Shown piece after piece: positions 1 to 6,984 of a stretch of DNA of 64,000 bases. Where the stretch lies: the NCBI GenBank assembly GCA_025934775.1, contig JAICWO010000009.1, positions 1-64,000 on the forward strand, given 5' to 3'. Made by a program: the position numbers and the translations under genes. The notes below the pieces were generated by a model. The model did not search any database, was not told the origin of the DNA, and was given only the letters and a program-made list of their open reading frames with translations. This stretch comes from Gemmatimonadaceae bacterium (lineage in GTDB: Bacteria > Gemmatimonadota > Gemmatimonadetes > Gemmatimonadales > Gemmatimonadaceae). The first letter of the stretch is position 1. Every line of letters begins with the position of its first letter.

Positions 1-15
1 CGAGCAACTTGCTCG
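1..15. repeat. Short perfect inverted repeat at window edge
   Basis: The first bases read CGAGCAACTTGCTCG, two 7-base arms around one central base. It lies just downstream of the first pseudopilin gene (minus strand) and could be part of a terminator stem cut by the window edge. Nothing else supports a function. Confidence 0.25.
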
Positions 16-54
16 CGCGCCCTCTCTGGTATTACGAACTTCTGACGACTTGGA

Positions 55-636
55 TTACTTGCTGATCGGCGTGAGGCGAAGCGCCATGCCGTCGCGCGTG
101 CCGGTCGCCGTGTTCTGCGCGCAGGTGCCGGTCCACACCACCGAGCCGCTCGATGCACCGTCCGCGTTGTCCAGCAGCGTATCGAGCTGCAGAAGCCCCG
201 GGCAGCTGTTCGGCGTGGTCGTCGTGATCGAGTCCTGCAGCCAGTTGTTCAGCTGCTTGATCGTGTCGCTGATCGAGAACTGAAGGCCGCCGCTGGTGAA
301 CGTGCCGCCAACGGTAACGGGCGTGGAGAAGTACGGGCCCTTCCAGCTCGCGACCTGCCCCGTCGAGAACGCCGGTCCGATGGTCGTGCCGGCGGCGCTG
401 TCGCTCGCGCTGATCGCCGTCGAGAGCTGATTCAGGGCGCCGGGGAACGCGCGCACGTCAGCCGTGAAACCGGAAATGCCGTTCTGAAGCGCCTGGATAT
501 CCTGCTTCGAGGCCGGCGCGTTGCCCTTCGTCACGAACTGCGTCACCGCCGGCACCACAACCGCGGCGAGCACCGCGACGACCGTCACCGTCACCAGGAC
601 TTCGGGAAGCGTAAAACCGCGAACTTTCTTCTTCAT
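55..636 (-). CDS. GspG-like pseudopilin / type IV prepilin 1
   Basis: A 193-residue prepilin-like protein. It has a six-residue basic leader ending in Gly7, then FTLPE with the conserved Glu at mature position +5, then a hydrophobic helix to about residue 31. This is the class III signal cut and N-methylated by a PilD-type peptidase. A W-x-G-P-Y motif at 98-102 matches the conserved core of GspG major pseudopilins, but the DPWG calcium-loop motif that normally follows is absent. The start is firm: AGGAG lies 6 bases before the ATG. It follows a second pseudopilin gene by 73 bases on the same strand and belongs to a six-member paralogous set. Pilus or type II-like secretion is inferred; no assembly ATPase or secretin lies in the window. 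Confidence 0.85.
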   Translation of the reverse strand: MKKKVRGFTLPEVLVTVTVVAVLAAVVVPAVTQFVTKGNAPASKQDIQALQNGISGFTADVRAFPGALNQLSTAISASDSAAGTTIGPAFSTGQVASWKGPYFSTPVTVGGTFTSGGLQFSISDTIKQLNNWLQDSITTTTPNSCPGLLQLDTLLDNADGASSGSVVWTGTCAQNTATGTRDGMALRLTPISK

Positions 637-709
637 TGTCTTCTCCTAAATGAATGCCGAGCTCTCGTCGGCGGGGGTGAATGGGATCTATGTGAAATCG
701 ACCAGTGGT

Positions 710-1285
710 CTACTGGATGGGGATTGCCAAATACTTGAGCGTGTCAGTGCCGGTCGCGCCTTTCTTCTTCCAGCGGAAAGAGCCCGTCGTGAGGACGCCG
801 TCGTCGAACATCCCGTCGATTTTCGTCGCGGAAAGCGAGTCGACGCCGGGGACAGAAATCAGCAGGTAGGTGATACCAGCGCCAGCGGAGACGCCACTGA
901 TCGGCATCGTCGACGTATCGAACGGCTGCTTGAACGCCAGGCTGTAACCGGTCGAATCGGTCGCCACAGAGTCTTTCGTGAGATACGGACCGCGCCAGCG
1001 AACCGAGTCCGCCTTTCCATAAACCCCGATCAACGGGGTTTCAGAAGTCTTGATGACGTTTGTCAGTTGTCCGAGGCTCGTCGGGTACTTCCGGACGTCG
1101 GAAAGGAACTGCTCGCTCGCGCCGCGAATCGCCAACAGGTCGTTCCCAATACGCGTCGGGTCGCTCTTTTCTACCTGACTCGCGATCGCCGGCACTACCA
1201 CCGCCGCGAGCACCGCCAGCAGCGTGATCGAAACCAGGATCTCCGGGAGCGTGAAGCCCCGTCGGCTGATTGTGGTACTTCTCAT
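710..1285 (-). CDS. GspG-like pseudopilin / type IV prepilin 2
   Basis: A 191-residue prepilin-like protein. A ten-residue leader with RRG ends at Gly10, followed by FTLPE and a hydrophobic helix to about residue 34. The W-x-G-P-Y motif is at 97-101. Like its neighbours it lacks the DPWG motif of classical GspG, and its C-terminal half is predicted soluble and divergent. The ribosome site is weak (GAGAAC). It is upstream of prepilin 1 on the same strand, so the two probably share a transcript starting in the 343-base gap that separates them from the divergent SARP-type regulator. Confidence 0.85.
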   Translation of the reverse strand: MRSTTISRRGFTLPEILVSITLLAVLAAVVVPAIASQVEKSDPTRIGNDLLAIRGASEQFLSDVRKYPTSLGQLTNVIKTSETPLIGVYGKADSVRWRGPYLTKDSVATDSTGYSLAFKQPFDTSTMPISGVSAGAGITYLLISVPGVDSLSATKIDGMFDDGVLTTGSFRWKKKGATGTDTLKYLAIPIQ

Positions 1286-1628
1286 GTCGGTTCTCGCAGA
1301 TTGAGTTTGCGGCGTGTCGCGCGCTACTCAAGACGATGTTGTTTGCTACAGGTTACGAGTCGTTATTCACGTCAGGAGAGGGTCACGGCTTCGCTATCGC
1401 CAAACCAGACAACCCTTTACCGATTTGCTCCCGACGATCGAATCACAAAAACGGGGGCTTCCACACGGATTACGCGAACGAATATCGGCCGCAAGCGTTA
1501 CTCCCCCGTTAGGCGGTCGCTCGCACGTGTTACGGCAACCCGAATTATCTGTCATTATTGAGCTTAGACGCTTCAAGCCACTCTCGGCCCATTCGCCGAG
1601 TAACGGCTGCGAAGCCGCTATATGACAG
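1286..1628. promoter_or_regulatory. Divergent control region between prepilin genes and SARP regulator
   Basis: This gap of 343 bases holds no convincing gene. For the plus-strand regulator, TTACGG (1530-1535), 17 bases and CATTAT (1553-1558) form a plausible promoter. A small GCGA-loop hairpin (1604-1617) lies just before the start codon. GTTACG-type hexamers recur at 1352, 1496, 1529 and, inverted, 1600; a similar pair occurs upstream of the distant prepilin pair at 11593-11620. They could be operator half-sites, but this is unproven. Confidence 0.35.
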
Positions 1629-4600
1629 ATGAACGATTCGTCTGAGAGCCAGGTTTTCACACTCAAACTGCTCGGCACGCCGTCGCTGTCCGCGCAGGGC
1701 GCGGCAAGCGTCCCAGGCCTCGGGCCGGGTAAGTCGCTGGCGATGCTGGCGTTTCTCGCCGTTCGCGGGACCGCTCGACGGGACGAGCTGATCAGCCTGC
1801 TCTGGGGTGAGATCGAGGAGGACAAGGCCAGGAACGCCTTCCGCCAATCGCTTCATCGGCTCCGCTCATCGTTGGGCGACGAGATTCTGCCGCAGGACCG
1901 GGACGTCGTGTCGATTGGCAATCGCACGCTGCTCCGTTGTGATCGCGACGCGTTCGTACGGGCATGCGACGAGCAACGATGGCTCGCTGCGGTCGCCGCG
2001 TACGACGGCGACTTCCTCGAAGGGTTCGAGGTCCGCGAGCCGGCGTTCGACCGTTGGGCGGATGCTGAACGCATCAAGCTGCGATCCCGGCTGGAGACGG
2101 CGCTCCGAAACGCCGCCAACGAAACGCTCGAGGCCGGCCAATTCGGCGAGGCCGTCAAGCTATGTGAACGATTGTCGGCCGTCGCGCCGTTCGATGAGCA
2201 TGCTGCGATACTCGAGGCGACCGTGCTCGTGTCCGCCGGACGCAGCGAAGAGGCCGCACGCGCGCTGGGACGGTTCATTGACCACCTCCAGGAGGAGCTC
2301 GAGCTCGACGCTTCTCCTGAGATTCGCGCGCTGTTCACGCGGCTCCAGCGGGCGGAATCGCGGCGAACGCCCACGTCGGGCGATCCTGCGGCGATGCGCC
2401 CGGCGCCGTTCGTCGGCCGGGAGGCGGAGCTCTCGCGTCTGCTCGCGGCACTCAACGACCTGAGCGCCGAGCACGGTGCGCTCGTCGTGGTCGAAGGCGA
2501 GGCCGGCATCGGCAAGACCAGGCTCATTCAAGAATTCTCATCACGGGCGCGGCGCCTCGGCGGCGTGCATCTGCTGCACGGGCGCGAGCACTCGCTCGTA
2601 TCCACGATTCCATTCGCCTCGCTCGCCGAAGCGCTTCGCCCGTTGGTTCGTGCGCCGGGCGTTGCGGGCACGAGCAAGCACCTGCTCGCTGAAGCCGCGC
2701 GGCTCCTCCCCGAGTTGCGCGACTCGTTCGAGCTACCCGATGTGCCCTGGGTCGAGGACGACGCCGGCAGGCTCCGATTCTTCGAGGGCGTCGCGGCGCT
2801 GATCGACGGCGCGGCGTACGAGCGCCCGGTGTGCATCGCGCTCGACGACGTGCAGCATGCATCGGCATCGACGCTCGAGTTGGTGGCCTACCTCGCCGGC
2901 CGGCTGCGCACGTCGCCCGTCCTGCTCGTCGTCGCGTATCGTCCCCAGGATCTCGGCGCGCAGACAGCTGAACGCGTGCGTCGGCTTGCGGAGTCCGCGA
3001 GCGAGGACGAGCGGTATTTGCGGCTCACGCCACTCACCACGGCAGAGAGCGAGCAGCTCGTTCGCGCAATTGTGATGCGCGGCGACCGCCTGCCCGAGCG
3101 TGTCATTGACCGGATCGTGCACACCGCGGGTGGAAGGCCGTGGGCTGTTCACGACCTCACGCGGCGGGTGCTCTCGGGCGAAGCCGCGACGACGGCTCCG
3201 ATTCCGATCAAGGAAGTACTGTGGGCGCGCTTGCAGGCCGCCTCGCCATCGCAGCGACGTGTCTTCTTCGCCGCATCCATCTTCGAGCGCCACGCGTCCA
3301 CGACCCTGCTGGCCGCGGCAGCGCATTTGCCGCAACCTGCCGCAGCCGATGCCGTCGCCGCGTTGATCGCAGCGGGATTGCTGACCGAATCGGAAGCAGG
3401 CTGCACCATCGCGCACGACGTGACGGCGTCATTCATTCACGACGCGAGCGGAATCGCGGGCCGCGCGATGCTTGCCGACTGGGCCGCGGAAGCGTTGTCG
3501 CACCAGGGCGACGCAACGCACGCGGAGCTCGCGAATCTCTATGCACTCGCCGGTCGGACAGTGCAGGCGTTCGAACATGCGAGGCGCGGCGCGTTCGACG
3601 CCGCGAGCATGGGCGCGCTGCCCGAGGCGATGCGGCTGTTGAACGCGGCGCTCACGTTCGCACCGGACGAGGAGTCGCGGAGCCAACTCGAATCGCTCAT
3701 CACCGCATTCGGGCAGCCGCAACTGCGCCTCGCCGCTGCCGCGGAAGCATATGCGCCGGCCTCCGCGAGCGAGAGCGATGATTCGACGCGAGCGCACGAT
3801 GTGGACGACACTGGCATCGAATCACCGCCGGCATCGGCGCCCGGTCCAGCGCCGCACGCGCCCCAACGCGTGGGCTTGTCGCACGCGACGGCCCGTCAGT
3901 GGATGACGTCGATCGCGCTCTCGCTGCTGATCACCGTGCTCGGACTCACGACGCGTCGCGAGCTCCTCGCGAGGCGCCCGAGCGCCGAGCCGATCGATTC
4001 ACTCGTACTCGTGGAGCGCGGAACCGGCGATGACGACTCGCTCCGGATTGCGCACGGCTCCCTCGGCACCGATCCGCTCGATCTGCAGCGCATTGCGAGC
4101 GCCGGCCCGGCGCCGGCGTGGGTGCGCTCGCTCCGCTCGCCGTGGACGAATCCGCGCATGTCGCCTGACGGCCGGTACGTCAGCGTCGAACGCGTCACGG
4201 AACACGGGACCGACGTATACGTCGTGAGCACGAACGCCCGCGACACGATTCCGATCGCCGTCGGCGGCCGCGACAACACTGTGCTCGACTGGTCGCCCGA
4301 CAGCCGGTTTCTGCTGGTGTCGCGCGCACGCATGCTGCCGCCGCCCGACGGTGGGTTCGACTCGGACTTGTTCGCGTGCAGCATCGACGGAAAGCACGTC
4401 GTGCCGATCGACACCGCCGCGACCCGCTCGATCGTCGACGCGCGCTGGTCGCCCGCGGGGACGCTGGTGGCGTGGGTGGCGCGGCTCGCGGCCGGACGAC
4501 AGCAGGAGATTTACGTCAGCGCGCCTGATGGCTCCAACATGCGCGATGTCTCGTCGAACCGCGCCGACGATTTTCATCCGGCATGGTCGCCCGATGGGAC

Positions 4601-5738
4601 GCTGCTGGCGTTCACGAGCATGCGCACCGGCGCGCGGCGGATCTTCGCGTACGACTTCGAGAATGCGCGTGTTTGGCCCGTCACCGATCGCGATGGCGAC
4701 GATCGCGCGCACTTCTCGCCGAACGGTCGGTATCTCGCCTTCGAGTCGACACGCGACGGCGACGCGGCGATCTATGTCTCGAGACCGCTCGGCGGCTCGG
4801 CGACGCGCATCACCCCGCGCGGGCGGCAATTCTCGATTCTGGATTGGCGCGGGACGCGGCCGCCGTACGTCGATCGCGTTCGCATCGTCGGGCCGGCCAA
4901 CGCGACGATTGGCGACATCACACAATACTCATTGATCGCAATCGACCAGTACGGCGCTCCGGTGCGGGACGTCGGCGCCGCATGGCGGCTCGATCCGCGT
5001 GGACCGCTCTTGCCGACCGACAGCACCCAGTCGGACACATCGGTGGTGCGCACGTTGGTCGCGTCGCGCCTGGGCGACGCGAATCTCGTATCGACCATCG
5101 CCGGATGGCGGGCGGACACGCTCGACGTTTCGGTGAGTCCCACGCAGCCGCTCGAGTTGCGCGACGATTTCAATCGCGGGCTGAACGCGGCCACGTGGCT
5201 CTCACTTGGCGCGCCGCTTCCCTTCATTGCGCGATCCGCCGCGCTCGGCGCCAGCGCTCTCTACCCGAATGGTGATCTCGAGTGGGACAGCGGCATTCTC
5301 TCCCGCGCGACGTTCGAGCTCGCCCCAGGGCTCTCGGTATCGACCCGGGTTGCCGCGCCGTTCGGAGGCCGGCCCTCGTCCGCGACATTCGCGTTCGCGC
5401 TCGTTCCCGCGCAGAGCAATGCCGCCGTCGATCACGTCGCGCCGCGCTTTTCGCCGCTCCTCGGCATCGGCTGGGATGGTCAATCTGGCGCGCTCACCTA
5501 CGCCGTCGGCGCGCAGAGCACGACAGACCAGCCAAGCCCCGGTTCGAGCCACACGCTACGGATCGCGGTCGGAGGCGAAGGCGCCGTGACGTTCGCGGTG
5601 GACGGCGCGGTGCGCTGGAAGACCTCGCTCCGGTATTTGGGCGAGGTACACGGCACGCGTGTGCGACTTTGGATTGGGGGGCGAGCGACGGATTCGACGA
5701 TCGCGGTCGGCGAAGTGGATGCCCGGATGCGCCGCTAG
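1629..5738 (+). CDS. Membrane-anchored SARP-type regulator with AAA ATPase and TolB-like propeller
   Basis: A 1369-residue fusion. Residues 8-100 are an OmpR/SARP-like winged helix and 105-240 a bacterial transcriptional activator (BTAD) helical domain. A STAND/AAA-type ATPase follows, with Walker A GEAGIGKTR at 290-298 and Walker B near 401-409. A single hydrophobic segment lies at about 758-775. After it come TolB/WD40-like blades (repeated SPDG and W-S-P motifs, about 830-1080) and a C-terminal beta-rich, concanavalin-like region to the end. The predicted layout puts the DNA-binding ATPase in the cytosol and the propeller outside, as in CadC/ToxR one-component sensors. It is divergent from two prepilin genes and its stop overlaps that of a third prepilin gene, so it may control the locus; this is inference. 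No strong ribosome site precedes the ATG. Confidence 0.8.
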   Translation: MNDSSESQVFTLKLLGTPSLSAQGAASVPGLGPGKSLAMLAFLAVRGTARRDELISLLWGEIEEDKARNAFRQSLHRLRSSLGDEILPQDRDVVSIGNRTLLRCDRDAFVRACDEQRWLAAVAAYDGDFLEGFEVREPAFDRWADAERIKLRSRLETALRNAANETLEAGQFGEAVKLCERLSAVAPFDEHAAILEATVLVSAGRSEEAARALGRFIDHLQEELELDASPEIRALFTRLQRAESRRTPTSGDPAAMRPAPFVGREAELSRLLAALNDLSAEHGALVVVEGEAGIGKTRLIQEFSSRARRLGGVHLLHGREHSLVSTIPFASLAEALRPLVRAPGVAGTSKHLLAEAARLLPELRDSFELPDVPWVEDDAGRLRFFEGVAALIDGAAYERPVCIALDDVQHASASTLELVAYLAGRLRTSPVLLVVAYRPQDLGAQTAERVRRLAESASEDERYLRLTPLTTAESEQLVRAIVMRGDRLPERVIDRIVHTAGGRPWAVHDLTRRVLSGEAATTAPIPIKEVLWARLQAASPSQRRVFFAASIFERHASTTLLAAAAHLPQPAAADAVAALIAAGLLTESEAGCTIAHDVTASFIHDASGIAGRAMLADWAAEALSHQGDATHAELANLYALAGRTVQAFEHARRGAFDAASMGALPEAMRLLNAALTFAPDEESRSQLESLITAFGQPQLRLAAAAEAYAPASASESDDSTRAHDVDDTGIESPPASAPGPAPHAPQRVGLSHATARQWMTSIALSLLITVLGLTTRRELLARRPSAEPIDSLVLVERGTGDDDSLRIAHGSLGTDPLDLQRIASAGPAPAWVRSLRSPWTNPRMSPDGRYVSVERVTEHGTDVYVVSTNARDTIPIAVGGRDNTVLDWSPDSRFLLVSRARMLPPPDGGFDSDLFACSIDGKHVVPIDTAATRSIVDARWSPAGTLVAWVARLAAGRQQEIYVSAPDGSNMRDVSSNRADDFHPAWSPDGTLLAFTSMRTGARRIFAYDFENARVWPVTDRDGDDRAHFSPNGRYLAFESTRDGDAAIYVSRPLGGSATRITPRGRQFSILDWRGTRPPYVDRVRIVGPANATIGDITQYSLIAIDQYGAPVRDVGAAWRLDPRGPLLPTDSTQSDTSVVRTLVASRLGDANLVSTIAGWRADTLDVSVSPTQPLELRDDFNRGLNAATWLSLGAPLPFIARSAALGASALYPNGDLEWDSGILSRATFELAPGLSVSTRVAAPFGGRPSSATFAFALVPAQSNAAVDHVAPRFSPLLGIGWDGQSGALTYAVGAQSTTDQPSPGSSHTLRIAVGGEGAVTFAVDGAVRWKTSLRYLGEVHGTRVRLWIGGRATDSTIAVGEVDARMRR

Positions 5739-6301
5739 CAGGCGCCGTTGCGAATTGGAATCTTGAAGAAGATGCGCGTGCCCGCTCCGCGTGTTTGCCA
5801 CGTCAACGTGCCGTTCGACGCGTCGGACGTCCCATCGATTTTGAGATCGACGTCGTTCGCGGTCGTCTGATCCGCGCCGTCGAGCAGCAGCTCGAGGGCT
5901 TTGGTCGATCCGCCGCTCGTCGTCGCGATGCTGCCCGTCGCGATGATGTCTTCGACCGTGTCATCCTCGCCGATGACGTAGTTCGAGCCCGAAATCGTTC
6001 GCGCGATGTACGGCCCGTGCCAGTTGGCGACCTGCGCGTTGGTCAGCGCGTTCCCGCAGTAGTCCGTGGCGCCGGACGGAAGTGCGGTGAGATAGTCGAG
6101 CGACGCTGGATATTTCCCGACATTCTGCTGATACGCGATGATCGCCGAGCTCAGGTCGTCGAACTCTTGCACGACGGCATCGTTGTAGCCGTCGCGCATG
6201 CGCCCGCGGATCGTGGGAATCGTCACCGATGCGAGAATCGAGATCAGCGCGACCGAGACGAGCACTTCGGCGAGCGTGAACGCACTGCGCGAGCGAAGCA
6301 T
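5735..6301 (-). CDS. GspG-like pseudopilin / type IV prepilin 3
   Basis: A 188-residue prepilin-like protein with a short basic leader. It has an unusual Ala rather than Gly before the cleavage point (RSA then FTLAE), then a hydrophobic helix to about residue 29. W-x-G-P-Y is at 94-98 and no DPWG follows. Its start codon shares one base with the stop of the upstream prepilin gene (TGATG), so translation is probably coupled. Its stop overlaps the stop of the convergent SARP-type regulator by three bases. Confidence 0.8.
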   Translation of the reverse strand: MLRSRSAFTLAEVLVSVALISILASVTIPTIRGRMRDGYNDAVVQEFDDLSSAIIAYQQNVGKYPASLDYLTALPSGATDYCGNALTNAQVANWHGPYIARTISGSNYVIGEDDTVEDIIATGSIATTSGGSTKALELLLDGADQTTANDVDLKIDGTSDASNGTLTWQTRGAGTRIFFKIPIRNGAC

Positions 6302-6900
6302 CAGCAGTTGCTCGCGTGTGGCACGAGGTAGGTGATGTTCGCCTTGTGCGTGCTGCCCGACACGACCCAGGATCCTTGCACCGTGCCCTTCGTGAGGCCG
6401 TCGCCGCCGTCCACGACGAGATCGAGATCCACCGCGTCCAAGGAGTCGACGCTCAGCAGCACGATCGAGAGCGTGCCTACGCCAGTGCCGGTCGGGCTGC
6501 GCACCATCGTGTCTTGCACCATTCCAATCGGCGTGCTGAAGCTGTCCGCCGGGATATAGAAGCTCACGAACGGGCCGTTGCTGTTCCAGCTCGTCACGGC
6601 CGTCGCTCCGAACGTACCCTTGCAGCTCGTGGAATTCGTCGAGACGATCGCGTTCGCCAGGTAGGAGATGCGAAGCGGATACACCATACTCGTCGCCGCC
6701 GTTGTCGTATGCACTGCGGCCTTGAACGCCGCGATCCCCGTCGCAATCGCGGAGAGTTTGTCGGCGGTGGTCTGCGCCTTCTGCTTCTGCAGAAAGTCGT
6801 TGAGCACCGGCGTCGTGACCGCCGCCAACACCGCGATCAACACCGCCGCGACAGCAACTTCAGCGAGGGTGAATCCGGATCGGCGTCTGGAGGTGAACAT
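6301..6900 (-). CDS. GspG-like pseudopilin / type IV prepilin 4
   Basis: A 199-residue prepilin-like protein starting at MFTSRRRSG. Cleavage is expected after Gly9, followed by FTLAE and a hydrophobic helix. The family motif is altered: Trp105 is followed by an insertion before GPF (109-111) in place of W-x-G-P-Y. A start 14 codons upstream is open, but the shorter form gives a normal basic leader. It sits 84 bases after the large repeat lipoprotein gene and overlaps the next prepilin by one base, so all three minus-strand genes likely form one operon. Confidence 0.75.
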   Translation of the reverse strand: MFTSRRRSGFTLAEVAVAAVLIAVLAAVTTPVLNDFLQKQKAQTTADKLSAIATGIAAFKAAVHTTTAATSMVYPLRISYLANAIVSTNSTSCKGTFGATAVTSWNSNGPFVSFYIPADSFSTPIGMVQDTMVRSPTGTGVGTLSIVLLSVDSLDAVDLDLVVDGGDGLTKGTVQGSWVVSGSTHKANITYLVPHASNC

Positions 6901-6984
6901 GGAAGTCTGCTCTGCTCGGATACTGGAAACGCGCCATCTCACGAAGACGATTTGGTGAGATGGCCCGTTTCCACGCCGCCGCTG

